A DNA stretch of 64,000 nucleotides from Billgrantia pellis (GTDB lineage Bacteria > Pseudomonadota > Gammaproteobacteria > Pseudomonadales > Halomonadaceae), in contig NZ_VTPY01000009.1 in NCBI RefSeq assembly GCF_008297955.1, positions 1 through 64,000 on the forward strand. Direction: 5' to 3'. Below are positions 36,407-45,216 of the stretch, piece by piece. The position numbers and the translations under genes are program-made. Under the pieces are notes generated by a model. The model was not told the DNA's origin. It saw only the letters and a list, made by a program, of their open reading frames with translations, and made no database searches. Position 1 is the stretch's first letter. The number at the start of each line of letters is the position of its first letter.

Positions 36407-36437
36407 CCGAGAGCCGGCGCATTGCGCTGGCTCTCGG
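36407..36437 (-). terminator. Terminator after pcaG
   Basis: CCGAGAGCC and GGCTCTCGG arms with an inner GCGCA/TGCGC pairing, then CTTTTAG on the minus strand, 46 bp past the pcaG stop. Confidence 0.8.
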
Positions 36438-36482
36438 TGTCTTACGGCCCTCTTCGGCCAGATTCGCTAAGATAGCGACGAC

Positions 36483-37115
36483 TCAGAAATCGAAGAACAC
36501 CGTCTCGCCTTCACCCTGCAGCTTGATGGCGAAGCGGTAGTGCACCTTGCCGTCGACTTCTTCGCGCTTGGCGATCAGCGTCTGACGGCGGGTCGGCGAT
36601 TCGATGCGCGAGAGCACCGGGCAGGCGGCGTTGGCATCGGCTTCGTCCTCGAAGTAGAGGCGGGTCTGCAGTTGGATGTTCACGCCGCGGGCGAAGATCG
36701 CCAGGTTGATGTGCGGCGCCATGGGCTGCCCGTTGGGGTGGGCTACCTGGCCAGGCTTGACGGTCTTCAGCGACCATTCGCTGCCGTGGTCGAAAGTGGT
36801 GGCGGTGCGCCCGAAGCTGTTGAACGGCTTCTTCAGGTCGAACTCGGGCTGGTAGACGCCGTTGGCGTCGGCCTGCCAGGCTTCGAGGAAGGCGTCGCGT
36901 ACCAGGTCGCCGTTGCCGTCGATCACGGTGCCGACGACTTCGATCAGCTCGCCCTCGGCACCTTCCCGGGCCATTTCGTTCCAGATCTCTTCGTCGCGGG
37001 TCGGGTTGCCCGCGGCGGCCAGAGCCAGGCCAATGTGCACGTAGGGTCCTGCGGTCTGGGAAGCGGTTTCGCGCAGCATCAGTTCGCTGGTGGGAACGGT
37101 ATTCGGTTGTTTCAT
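36483..37115 (-). CDS. pcaG: Protocatechuate 3,4-dioxygenase alpha subunit
   Basis: A 210-residue intradiol dioxygenase alpha subunit: ETASQTAGPYVHIGLAL, then DGNGDLVRDAFLEAWQADANGVY and AHPNGQPMAPHINLAIFARGVNIQLQTRLYF. It lacks the iron-ligand tyrosines and pairs with PcaH, which carries the iron. The ATG at 37115 sits behind GGAGGGAGCA; a GTG one codon earlier is possible. It follows pcaH by 13 bp. A decayed copy of its 3' part is at 35602-35655. Confidence 0.95.
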   Translation of the reverse strand: MKQPNTVPTSELMLRETASQTAGPYVHIGLALAAAGNPTRDEEIWNEMAREGAEGELIEVVGTVIDGNGDLVRDAFLEAWQADANGVYQPEFDLKKPFNSFGRTATTFDHGSEWSLKTVKPGQVAHPNGQPMAPHINLAIFARGVNIQLQTRLYFEDEADANAACPVLSRIESPTRRQTLIAKREEVDGKVHYRFAIKLQGEGETVFFDF

Positions 37116-37128
37116 CACTGCTCCCTCC

Positions 37129-37869
37129 TCACTGATTTTCGAAATAGGTTTGGAGCTCGCCGCGTACCACCAGGTCGAAGCGATAGGCCAGGCAGTCCAT
37201 GGGCTTGCTGTGCGCCATGTCGAGACGCCCGATCATGGTCTCGACCGCGGCCGGGTCCTTGAGGGTGTTGACGATGGGGCACAGCGGAATCAGCGGGTCG
37301 CCTTCGAAGTACATTTGGGTGATCAGGCGGGTGGAGATGGACGGGCCCATCACCGAGACGTGGATATGGGAGGGGCGCCAACTGTTGGGGTCGTTGGGCC
37401 AGGGGTAAGGGCCCGGCTTGATGGTGCGGAAGCGGTACCAGCCCTGCTCGTCGGTCAGGGTGCGGCCCACGCCGCCGAAGCCCGGATCCAGCGGGGCAAG
37501 GTAGCCATCCTTCTTATGGCGATAGCGGCCGCCGGCGTTGGCCTGCCACATTTCCACCAGGGTATGCGGTACCGGCTTGCCGAACTGGTCGGCGACGCGG
37601 CCGAACAGGATGATGCGCTCGCCCACGGGAAGGCCGGCCGCGCCCGCCAGCGACGGGTCTTCACGGAAGTTGAGCAGCAGGTCGTTGTCGTGAGGGCCCA
37701 TGCGCAAGTGACGGAAGTCGGGGCCGGAAAGCTCGGAGACGCTGGGCTGCTGCATGCTGACCAATGCCTGCTGCGGCGAGCGGGCCACGCTGGTCTTGTA
37801 GCCGGGGGCGTAGGCCGGGGGGTGCCAGTTACGGTCGCGCTCCACGAAGCGCTTGTTGTGCTCATGCAT
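37129..37869 (-). CDS. pcaH: Protocatechuate 3,4-dioxygenase beta subunit
   Basis: A 246-residue subunit that holds the catalytic ferric iron and opens protocatechuate to 3-carboxy-cis,cis-muconate. The ligands are Tyr116 (GGRYRHKKD), Tyr155 (GPYPWP), His168 and His170 (RPSHIHVSV), with spacings equal to those of the Pseudomonas enzyme (39 and 13). I chose the ATG at 37869 ([20 protein letters not shown]), since the longer frame would cover the PcaQ-like site. It is the first gene of pcaHG, 121 bp from pcaQ. Confidence 0.96.
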   Translation of the reverse strand: MHEHNKRFVERDRNWHPPAYAPGYKTSVARSPQQALVSMQQPSVSELSGPDFRHLRMGPHDNDLLLNFREDPSLAGAAGLPVGERIILFGRVADQFGKPVPHTLVEMWQANAGGRYRHKKDGYLAPLDPGFGGVGRTLTDEQGWYRFRTIKPGPYPWPNDPNSWRPSHIHVSVMGPSISTRLITQMYFEGDPLIPLCPIVNTLKDPAAVETMIGRLDMAHSKPMDCLAYRFDLVVRGELQTYFENQ

Positions 37870-37956
37870 GTCGTTGGTCTCTGGGGAGAGTGGTCTTGTC
37901 TCGCCCAGTGTGACGTCTCGCCAAAGGCTCGCCAATTGACGACTCGGGCACATCTC

Positions 37957-37972
37957 ATAACCGCTGGGTTAT
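37957..37972. promoter_or_regulatory. Candidate PcaQ operator
   Basis: ATAACC-GCTG-GGTTAT, a perfect inverted repeat that fits the known PcaQ target ATAACC-N4-GGTTAA. It lies 87 bp upstream of the pcaH start and 18 bp after the pcaQ stop. PcaQ is encoded next to it. Confidence 0.75.
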
Positions 37973-37990
37973 GCTGCGCTGCATCCATGG

Positions 37991-38932
37991 TTATCCTGCA
38001 CCGCTACCCGAGCCGCGCCCGGCACTGACTTCACGCAGCACCTCGCAGAAAGCTTCCCGCGCCAGCGTGGGCTGCATGCAGGCATTGACGCACAGCCCGA
38101 CGGAGCCGCCTTGGGCTTCCAGGTTGATGGCTAGCCGACACAGCCGCCCCGCCGCCAGGTCCTCGGTGATGGCTTCCTCGGGGGCGACCCAGATGGCGTC
38201 GCTCTCCAGGGTGTAGCGCCGGCTGATGGGTAGCGAGAGGGTCTCGAGGCGCTGCCTCATAAGCGTAAGCGAGTGGCGCACGCAGAAGCTATCGACCTGC
38301 TGGCGCAGGGTGGTCTGGGGCGGCGGCAGCACCCAGGGGAAGTCGCCCAGCCGGGCGGGGTCTAGAGGGACGATGCCGGCCAGCGGATGGCCGCTACGCA
38401 CGCTGAGCAGCAGCGGTTCGTAGTAGAGGTGCTCGAAGGCCAGGTCGCGGATCTCGCGGGCCTCGGTCATTCGCCCCACCACCAGGTCCAGCTCACCGCG
38501 GCGCAGGCGCGAGAGCAGGAAGGCGCTGGAGCCGGTTACCACGTTCACGCCCACGTCGCTCGGTTCGCCGGGCGCAGCGTGCCAACGCCGAATGGCCTCG
38601 GGCAGCAGTTGGCTCTCCACCGTGGAGAGCGCACCCACGCGCAGCCAGCGGTCGCCGCGGTGGGCATCGCCGGCAGAGGCCACACCTTCTTCCAGGGCAC
38701 GTAAGGCCGGCCCGGCGTGGCGCAGCAGGGTCAGGCCGGCCTGGGTCAGCGCTACGCCCTGGGCGGTACGCTCGAACAGGTCCGTCTCCAGGATATCCTC
38801 GAGCTCGCGGATCGCCTTGGAAATGCCCGGCTGGGTAATCGCCAGGACCTCGGCGGCACGAGCGAAGCTGCGCCGCTTGGCAACCTCGAGAAAGGCCTGC
38901 AGGTGGCGCAGCTTGATGCGGGAGTTGAGCAT
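37991..38932 (-). CDS. pcaQ: LysR-type regulator PcaQ
   Basis: A 313-residue LysR protein with the PcaQ-type start SRIKLRHLQAFLEVAKRRSFARAAEVLAITQPGISKAIRELEDIL and an effector domain containing VGALSTVESQLLPEAI, FLLSRLRRGELDLVVGRM and SVRSGHPLAG. PcaQ activates protocatechuate genes in response to 3-carboxymuconate-type intermediates. The ATG at 38932 is chosen over the frame start at 38974 from family alignment. It is upstream of pcaHG on the same strand; the perfect ATAACC-N4-GGTTAT site in between supports the name. Confidence 0.9.
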   Translation of the reverse strand: MLNSRIKLRHLQAFLEVAKRRSFARAAEVLAITQPGISKAIRELEDILETDLFERTAQGVALTQAGLTLLRHAGPALRALEEGVASAGDAHRGDRWLRVGALSTVESQLLPEAIRRWHAAPGEPSDVGVNVVTGSSAFLLSRLRRGELDLVVGRMTEAREIRDLAFEHLYYEPLLLSVRSGHPLAGIVPLDPARLGDFPWVLPPPQTTLRQQVDSFCVRHSLTLMRQRLETLSLPISRRYTLESDAIWVAPEEAITEDLAAGRLCRLAINLEAQGGSVGLCVNACMQPTLAREAFCEVLREVSAGRGSGSGAG

Positions 38933-39001
38933 GACGATTCGGCGTCGGCGTAAGGAACCGTTACCTTCGCGCAAACGACGTGAGAACGGAAGTCACGCGG
39001 C

Positions 39002-40228
39002 TCAGCGCGGCACGTGGGGGGAAGCGTGCGCGGCCGGCTCGCGACAGGCCAGCAGCCGCGGGATGATGCCGATCGCCGCCAGCCCGATGGCCGCCGTCGG
39101 CAGGAAGGCGAGGCTCGTCGTGCCGCTCAAGTCGTTCAGCCAGCCGCCCAGCACCGTGATGGCGAAAACCAGCAAGTAGCCGAAGCAGAGCATGCCGCTC
39201 ATCAGCCGCGGCAGCTGCTCGAGCGTCACCAGCCAGGCCGGCAGCGCCAGCACGAAGATGAACAGCGCGCTGGTGAAGAAGCCGAACACACCCGCCGCCC
39301 AGACCACGTGACCGCCCGGCATCATCAGCATGGCGGGGATCGACAACAGGGCCAGCAGGGTAATGGCGATCAGCGGCCGGGCGCGGCCCATCAGGCGGTC
39401 AGCGAACAGGATCAGCAGCGCCGACGAGAGCATCTGGGCACCGTTGAGGGCGGTGAGGCTCGCCGCTAGCAGGTGCAGCCGCTGGCTCGCCTCGAGCAGC
39501 GGCGGCAGGAAGATGTTGCCGCAGAAATAGAGCGCCGCCGCCGCGCCGAGCAAGGCCACCAGACGCCACATGCGCCCGTCGCTCAGGTCCGGCAGGGTCA
39601 GGCGGCCCGCGGCAGGCGAGTGAGCCAGCGGCAGCCGGCGGCCCACCCGCAGTAGCGCCAGCATCAGCAGCGGCACCGGCAGCACCCACACCGTAAAGGC
39701 CCACTGCCACTGCGCGCCCAGCCACAGCGCCACCATTGGCCCCGTAGCGCCGGCCGCCAGCAGCTCGCCGACCAGCAGGCCGTTGGTGTACACCGCCGAG
39801 GCGCGGCCGACATGGCCCGGCGCCCATAGCTTGGCCAGTACCGGCATGGCGGCCTGCATGATGGCGATGCCCATCCCCATCAGCACGGTAGCCAGCATGA
39901 ACGGCACGAAACCCTGCGGCAGGCTGCGCAGGCCGCTGCCCAGTGCCATCACCGCCAGGCCCAGCAGCAGGCAACCGCGCACGCCGAGCCGCGCCAGCAG
40001 CCATCCCACCGCCAGCCCACCCGCGGCCAGCGTCACCAACGGCAGGCTGGTGGCAATGGCCACCTCACCGTTGGTAAACCCCAGCAGCGCCTTGAGCTGG
40101 GGAATCAGCGGCGGCACCACCAGTACCGTGAGGCGCAGGTAGAGCCCCAGGCACCACAGCAAGCCATAGGTCAGCAGCGCCTGACGCAGCCCGTCCGAGG
40201 TCTGCGGGGTGGCGGTGTTCTGGGTCAT
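39002..40228 (-). CDS. MFS transporter, CynX/NimT-like
   Basis: A 408-residue major facilitator with 12 hydrophobic segments. The first half has YLRLTVLVVPPLIPQLKALLGFTNGEVAIATSLPLV and AVGWLLARLGVRGCLLLGL, typical of the CynX/NimT group; a cytosolic loop of about 25 residues (RRLPLAHSPAAGRLTLPDLSDG) joins the halves. The group moves small anions such as cyanate, but many members are unstudied. It precedes pcaQ by 69 bp on the same strand, so it may carry protocatechuate or another aromatic acid. A terminator separates it from the sugar-acid cluster upstream. Confidence 0.8.
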   Translation of the reverse strand: MTQNTATPQTSDGLRQALLTYGLLWCLGLYLRLTVLVVPPLIPQLKALLGFTNGEVAIATSLPLVTLAAGGLAVGWLLARLGVRGCLLLGLAVMALGSGLRSLPQGFVPFMLATVLMGMGIAIMQAAMPVLAKLWAPGHVGRASAVYTNGLLVGELLAAGATGPMVALWLGAQWQWAFTVWVLPVPLLMLALLRVGRRLPLAHSPAAGRLTLPDLSDGRMWRLVALLGAAAALYFCGNIFLPPLLEASQRLHLLAASLTALNGAQMLSSALLILFADRLMGRARPLIAITLLALLSIPAMLMMPGGHVVWAAGVFGFFTSALFIFVLALPAWLVTLEQLPRLMSGMLCFGYLLVFAITVLGGWLNDLSGTTSLAFLPTAAIGLAAIGIIPRLLACREPAAHASPHVPR

Positions 40229-40267
40229 TCCTTCTCTCCTGCGTTCATAACGTCATCCATCAAAGCC

Positions 40268-40292
40268 AAAACCGGCCACCAAGGGCCGGTTT
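40268..40292 (-). terminator. Terminator after the sugar-acid operon
   Basis: AAACCGGCC and GGCCGGTTT arms with a short loop, 104 bp past the end of the LldD-like gene and before the MFS gene. On the minus strand the stem ends in TTT. Confidence 0.6.
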
Positions 40293-40395
40293 CGGATCAT
40301 GCCATGCCGAGCATATTGCTAGCATCCTAACAAAAAGTCCCGAGCACGGGCGCGAGCCATTGAACGGCTATCCGCAGGATCGATGCCCTCAGAGT

Positions 40396-41565
40396 TCAGG
40401 CACCATGCCGACGCAGGCACTGCGGCCCGAGTGAATCGAGGCGAGTGACGCCCAGCAGCGCCATATTGCGTTCGATTTCTCCTCCCAGCAGCGTCACGGC
40501 CTTGGCAACGCCGGCTTCGCCGGCGATACTCGCCGCATAGTTGAAGGGACGACCCAGGAACACGAAGCTCGCCCCCAGCGACAGCGCCTTCAGCACCTGG
40601 CTGCCACGCCGAAAACCACCGTCTATCATCACCGGCACGGCCCCATTCACGGCTTGCAGCACTTCGGGCAGCACGGTCAAGGGTGCCACGGTGGCGTCAA
40701 GCTGCCGCCCGCCATGATTGGAGAGAATCAGTCCATCGGCTCCCACTGCCACCGCCTGCCTGGCATCCTCGGAGTGCAGGATACCCTTGACGATCAAGGT
40801 ACCGGACCAGCACTCACGTACCCGCTCGAGAGTCGTCCAGTCGAGGTGACGTCGGCCCGAGAAGTCTCGGTTCACGTTCTTGGAAATGACCGGGATGCCT
40901 CGCCTCGCGTAGTTGTTTTCGAAATGAGGCAAGCCGTGCTTGATCAGTGTGCGCAGCAAGGTGCCGAACAGCCAGCGCGGCCGCACCAGACCATCCCAGG
41001 CCAGACGAGCGCTCGGCTTCAGTGGCGAAGAGAAACCCGCCCGGCGATGATTCTCGGGGTTAGGTGGCACAGCGTAGTCGACGGTGATCACCAGCTTGGT
41101 AAAGCCGGCCCGTTCGACGCGCGCCAGTAGCGCATGGATCTCCGCCAGGGTACCGGGCAGGTAGGCCTGGAACCAATCGGTGCCCCCCTTTTCAGCTACC
41201 TCCTCCAAAGGAATCAACGAGCTACCGCTGAGGATCATGGGAATGCCTGCGGCCGTGGCCGCCCGCGCCTGAACGATGTCGCCGCGATAGGCGGACAACG
41301 CACTGATACCCATCGGCGCAATGCCGAAGGGATAAGCATAGCGACGCCCAAAGAGCTCGGTGGCGGTCGACACGGTCGAGACGTCGACCAGCGCACGAGG
41401 CACGAAGCTATAGTCGTCGAAGGCTTCGCGATTGGCCGCGAAACTGCGGCCCTCCTCCGCGGCACTCGCCACATAGCCATAAATCGGGCGTGGCAGGTGC
41501 CGCTTGGCGGCGCCCTCGAAGTCGTCGAGTTTGTAGATTCTGGCTAACCGCTTGCTCGTGCTCAA
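40396..41565 (-). CDS. FMN-dependent alpha-hydroxy acid dehydrogenase (LldD/mandelate dehydrogenase family)
   Basis: A 389-residue TIM-barrel flavoprotein. Family blocks: FGIAPMGISALSAYRGDIVQARAATAAGIPMILSG, WFQAYLPG, LIVKGILHSEDARQAVAVGADGLILSNHGGRQLD (catalytic His and Arg) and GASFVFLGRPFNYA. These enzymes oxidise lactate, glycolate or mandelate and pass electrons to quinones. As the last gene of the sugar-acid operon it may oxidise lactate or glycolate released by an aldolase step. A mandelate role is possible because mdlC is in the window, but it is 15 kb away in another operon. Confidence 0.87.
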   Translation of the reverse strand: MSTSKRLARIYKLDDFEGAAKRHLPRPIYGYVASAAEEGRSFAANREAFDDYSFVPRALVDVSTVSTATELFGRRYAYPFGIAPMGISALSAYRGDIVQARAATAAGIPMILSGSSLIPLEEVAEKGGTDWFQAYLPGTLAEIHALLARVERAGFTKLVITVDYAVPPNPENHRRAGFSSPLKPSARLAWDGLVRPRWLFGTLLRTLIKHGLPHFENNYARRGIPVISKNVNRDFSGRRHLDWTTLERVRECWSGTLIVKGILHSEDARQAVAVGADGLILSNHGGRQLDATVAPLTVLPEVLQAVNGAVPVMIDGGFRRGSQVLKALSLGASFVFLGRPFNYAASIAGEAGVAKAVTLLGGEIERNMALLGVTRLDSLGPQCLRRHGA

Positions 41566-41604
41566 TGTCCGTCCCCGTCGGTGGTTGATGATGCCATCCC
41601 TTGC

Positions 41605-42585
41605 TCAGGAGGGCAGGCAGGCCTCTTCGTTGACGATGTTGATGGGCCGCTCACCCTTGAGCGCGAGACAAAGATTATCCACGGCACGCTGTGCCATGGC
41701 GATGCGTGTCTCATGGGTGGCGGAGCCGATGTGCGGCAGCGTCACGACCTGAGGCAGCCGCAGCAATGGCGAATCGATCGGCAGCGGCTCCGTCTCGTAG
41801 ACGTCGAGCCCGGCGCCGGCAATCCATCCTTCCTCCAAGGCTTGTACCAAGGCTTCCTCGTCGACCACCGGGCCACGGGCGATGTTGACGATGATCGCCG
41901 AGCGCTTCATGCGCCTGAATTGATCCCGCGCGATGAGATGGCGCGTCTGCGCTGCCAATGGCACCGTCACGCAGACGAAGTCGGCGCACTCGAGCAGCGC
42001 CTCGAGCGAGCATCGCCGTGCTCCCAGCTCGGCTTCCAGTTCGGGCTTGGGAGAGGCATTGCTGTAAAGGATCGGCATGCCGAATCCCAGCGCGCCGCGG
42101 CGCGCCACGGCGGCACCGATCCTTCCCATGCCGACCAGCCCCAAGGTCTTGCCATGCACGTCGCGGCCAAAATGTGGCGCGTCGATATGCGCCTTCCACT
42201 GCCCCTCGCGCACGAAGCGGTCCAGCTCCGGAACGCGCCTGGCCACGGCCATGATCAGCGCGAAGCCGGTATCGGCGGTGGTCTCGGTCAACACATCCGG
42301 CGTGTTGCACAGGAGAATGCCGCGCCGTGTCATTTCTCCTACGGGAAAGTTGTCGTAGCCCACCGAGATCGTGGCGATCGCCTCCAGATGCGGGGCGCCG
42401 TCCAGCATCTCCGGCGTCACCACCAGCTTGCCTCCGATCAGGCCATGGGCCTCGCGCAGGACCTCCCGGAAGCGCGTGGCGTGGCTCTCGCCGAGTTCAG
42501 GAAAGTAATCGACGTGAAAGTCCCGCTCGAGTTGCCCAAGGTGCTCTTCATGAAGGCGACGTACCGCCACCACCCGCTTGTGCAT
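41605..42585 (-). CDS. D-2-hydroxyacid dehydrogenase (GhrB/2-ketogluconate reductase type)
   Basis: A 326-residue NAD(P)-dependent reductase. Cofactor motif GLVGMGRIGAAVARR at about residues 148-162; catalytic Arg in NIARGPVVDE, Glu in GLDVYETEP and His in LPHIGSATHETR. The family reduces glyoxylate, hydroxypyruvate or 2-ketogluconate. AAGGAG precedes the ATG at 42585; the longer frame runs into the dehydratase upstream. It likely handles a 2-keto acid or hydroxypyruvate product of the operon. Confidence 0.87.
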   Translation of the reverse strand: MHKRVVAVRRLHEEHLGQLERDFHVDYFPELGESHATRFREVLREAHGLIGGKLVVTPEMLDGAPHLEAIATISVGYDNFPVGEMTRRGILLCNTPDVLTETTADTGFALIMAVARRVPELDRFVREGQWKAHIDAPHFGRDVHGKTLGLVGMGRIGAAVARRGALGFGMPILYSNASPKPELEAELGARRCSLEALLECADFVCVTVPLAAQTRHLIARDQFRRMKRSAIIVNIARGPVVDEEALVQALEEGWIAGAGLDVYETEPLPIDSPLLRLPQVVTLPHIGSATHETRIAMAQRAVDNLCLALKGERPINIVNEEACLPS

Positions 42586-42614
42586 GCCGTTTTTCTCCTT
42601 ATAGGGTTTGCGCT

Positions 42615-44171
42615 TCAACTCATGATGCCGATGTGCCAGGGCACGAATTCGTTGTCGCCAAGCCCCAGCAACTCGCTCTTCGAGCGCTGGCCCGAGGCAG
42701 TGGCCAACATCAGCGCGAAGATGCGCCGGCCCATGGTTTCGATATCGCATGTGCCATCGAGAATTTCGCCGCAGTTGAGGTCCATGTCGTCCGTCAGGCG
42801 CTCATACATGGGCGTATTGGTGGCCAGCTTGATGCACGGTGAGGGCTTGGCGCCGAACATCGAGCCACGTCCGGTGGTGAAAGCGAGCAGGTTGGCGCCA
42901 CCGGCGATCTGGCCGGTGGCCGAAACCGGGTCGTAGCCTGGGGTGTCCATGAATACCAGCCCTTGGGCGGTGACAGGCTCCGCATAGCGATAAACGGCCA
43001 TCAACGGGCCGGTGCCGCCTTTCATCGACGAGCCCAGCGACTTCTCGAAGATATTGGCCAGTCCGCCCATCTGGTTGCCGGGGCTGACCTTGCCGTTGAT
43101 CTGTACATCGCGGCCGACCGAGTACTCCTCCTTCCACCAGCGGATGCGCTCCACCAGCTTCTCGCCCACCTCGCGACTCGCCGCGCGGCGCGTCAGGGTA
43201 TGCTCCACGCCGTAGATCTCCGGCGTCTCGGAGAGAATCGCCGTGCCGCCGTGGCGCGCCAGGATATCCACGGCACGCCCCAGGGCGGGATTGGCGGTAA
43301 TCGAGGAGAAACCATCCGAGCCGCCGCACTGCAGCCCCACGGTGAGGTGCGCCGCCGATACCGGCTGCCGCTCAACCCGGTTGGCCTCGGGCAGCAGCGC
43401 CCGTACCGCCTCGCTGGCGGCCTGAATCGTCTTCGTCGTACCGCCCATGGCTTGCATGGTGAAGGTTTGCAGCCGCCCTCCCGCGTCCAGTCCCTGCTCC
43501 TCCAGCAGCCCCTGGATCTGGTTGCGTTCGCAGCCCAGGCCGATCACCAGCACGGCGGCGAAATTGGCATGGCGGGCATAGCCGGCCAGAGTGCGGCGCA
43601 ACAGCGCCATGGGTTCGCCGGTCATCTCCATGCCGCAGCCCAGCGAGTGGGGGAAGGCGACCACGCCGTCGACGTTGGGGTAGTCGACAAGGCGCTCCTC
43701 GGTGAACCGGTCGGCCACCTTGCGTGCCACGGTCGCCGAGCAGTTCACCGTGGACAGGATGCCGATGTAGTTGCGGGTGGCGATCTGGCCGTTGTCGCGC
43801 ACGATGCCGTCGAAGGTCGCCACCTCGGCGTCGGACAGGCGCTCGACCGGCACGTACGCCTCGGCATGGCGGTAATCGCGATCGAACTCCTCGAAAGCCA
43901 CGTTATGGCTGTGCACCATGTCGCCCGGTTCGATGTCGCGGGCAGCGAAGCCGATGGTCACATTGTACTTGAGGATCGGCTCGCCCCGACGAATCGCCCG
44001 GGTCGCCAACTTGTAGCCGGCGGGCACCTGGGCACGGCTTGTCAGTTCCTCGCCGGGAAGGAAGGCGCCTATGGCCACCTCTTCGCGGGCCACCACCACG
44101 TTGTCGTCAGGATGCAGGCGAATGATCGGACCGGAGATTCGCTTGTCGGCGGGCTTCGATAGGATCGTCAT
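42615..44171 (-). CDS. UxaA/GarD-family sugar-acid dehydratase
   Basis: A 518-residue protein of the altronate/galactarate dehydratase family. The N-terminal SAF-like domain (residues 15-95, RLHPDDNVVVAREEVAIGAF) is followed by the catalytic part with NYIGILSTVNCSATVARKVAD, YPNVDGVVAFPHSLGCGM, LQCGGSDGFSSITANPALG and NQMGGLANIFEKSLGS. GarD is 523 residues with the same order. These iron enzymes dehydrate aldarates or aldonates to 2-keto-3-deoxy acids. It is one of three dehydratases of different superfamilies in the cluster, so the exact substrate is open. Confidence 0.85.
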   Translation of the reverse strand: MTILSKPADKRISGPIIRLHPDDNVVVAREEVAIGAFLPGEELTSRAQVPAGYKLATRAIRRGEPILKYNVTIGFAARDIEPGDMVHSHNVAFEEFDRDYRHAEAYVPVERLSDAEVATFDGIVRDNGQIATRNYIGILSTVNCSATVARKVADRFTEERLVDYPNVDGVVAFPHSLGCGMEMTGEPMALLRRTLAGYARHANFAAVLVIGLGCERNQIQGLLEEQGLDAGGRLQTFTMQAMGGTTKTIQAASEAVRALLPEANRVERQPVSAAHLTVGLQCGGSDGFSSITANPALGRAVDILARHGGTAILSETPEIYGVEHTLTRRAASREVGEKLVERIRWWKEEYSVGRDVQINGKVSPGNQMGGLANIFEKSLGSSMKGGTGPLMAVYRYAEPVTAQGLVFMDTPGYDPVSATGQIAGGANLLAFTTGRGSMFGAKPSPCIKLATNTPMYERLTDDMDLNCGEILDGTCDIETMGRRIFALMLATASGQRSKSELLGLGDNEFVPWHIGIMS

Positions 44172-44237
44172 GGTGACTGCCTCTTCGTCGCCCCGTCTCG
44201 CGTCACGCGGACGAGGTATGGCTGGATGGAGGACTCG

Positions 44238-45161
44238 CTATGCGCCGAGACCCGGCATCGAAAAGCCCTGTTCGTCCAGGGCGGCCTTGAGTCCCTGGCG
44301 CTGGGCGTCGTCGAGCTCCACCAGCGGCGGGCGCACGTGGAACCATGGCTCGTCCCGGCCGTAGAGGGCGGTCGCCGCCTTGAGGGCCGGGATCATGGGA
44401 TACCCTTCGAACACATGGCGCAGCCGGGAAAGCGCTGCCTGACGCTCGTCGGCGCCGTGTTCCTGCCAGGTCCGGGCGAGTTCGGCGATCGGGCCGGGGT
44501 TGACGTTGGCCGTGGCGCTGATACACCCCGCGCCGCCGGCACGCAGGGTGTCGAGCAGGAAGTGCTCGCTGCCGGCATAGACTTGGAAACCCTCCGCGGA
44601 GAATTCGCGGATCACCGCCTCGGTATTGCGCCAGTCGCCCGAGCTGTCCTTGATGCCGGCAACATTGTCGGGATAGGCCTTGAGCAACCGCTCGATCAAG
44701 GCCAGCGTCAGGGGCACCTGGGAGACCGGTGGAATATGGTAGAGGTAGACCTTGAGCGAGCGGTCCGCCACGCGCTCGATGACCTCCGCAAAGTAACGGT
44801 AGAGCCCTTCGTCGGACACACCCTTGTAATAGAAAGGTGGCAGCATCAGCACGCCCGCGCAGCCGTGCCCGACGGCATGGCGAGTGAGCGCAACGGTATC
44901 GCCGATCGCGCACTTGCCCGTGCCGGGCATCATGCGCTCGCCGGGAACCCCGGCCTCGGCCAGGGCATCGATGAGCTCGCACTTCTCGCTCACGGTCAGG
45001 GAGTTGGCTTCGGAATTGGTACCGAAGATCGCCAGGCCGACGTCATTGTCGAGCAGCCAGCGGCAGTGCGCGGCGAAGCGCTGGGGATCGGGCGACAGAT
45101 CGTCGTTGAAGGGCGTGATGACAGGCGACCATACGCGGCCTGCATGGGTGGGCTGAATCAT
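44238..45161 (-). CDS. DapA-family aldolase or dehydratase for 2-keto-3-deoxy sugar acids
   Basis: A 307-residue member of the dihydrodipicolinate synthase/N-acetylneuraminate lyase family. Schiff-base Lys171 (NVAGIKDSSGDW), Tyr141 (VYLYHIPP) and a substrate-carboxylate loop GTNSEANSLTVSEK at 47-60, where DapA has GTTGE. It is not biosynthetic DapA; in this operon it likely splits or dehydrates a 2-keto-3-deoxy acid made by one of the dehydratases. The ATG at 45161 matches the family start (GRVWSPVITPFNDD). Confidence 0.85.
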   Translation of the reverse strand: MIQPTHAGRVWSPVITPFNDDLSPDPQRFAAHCRWLLDNDVGLAIFGTNSEANSLTVSEKCELIDALAEAGVPGERMMPGTGKCAIGDTVALTRHAVGHGCAGVLMLPPFYYKGVSDEGLYRYFAEVIERVADRSLKVYLYHIPPVSQVPLTLALIERLLKAYPDNVAGIKDSSGDWRNTEAVIREFSAEGFQVYAGSEHFLLDTLRAGGAGCISATANVNPGPIAELARTWQEHGADERQAALSRLRHVFEGYPMIPALKAATALYGRDEPWFHVRPPLVELDDAQRQGLKAALDEQGFSMPGLGA

Positions 45162-45216
45162 GGGAGTCCTCGTCTCGTCTTGTTCGTGAGTAATCCACTG
45201 CGGAGGTCTTCTACGC

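Noticed and set aside
40396-41565. Calling the LldD-like gene a mandelate dehydrogenase because mdlC is in the window
   Set aside because: It is in the sugar-acid operon, 15 kb from mdlC, and the family motifs do not separate lactate, glycolate and mandelate enzymes.
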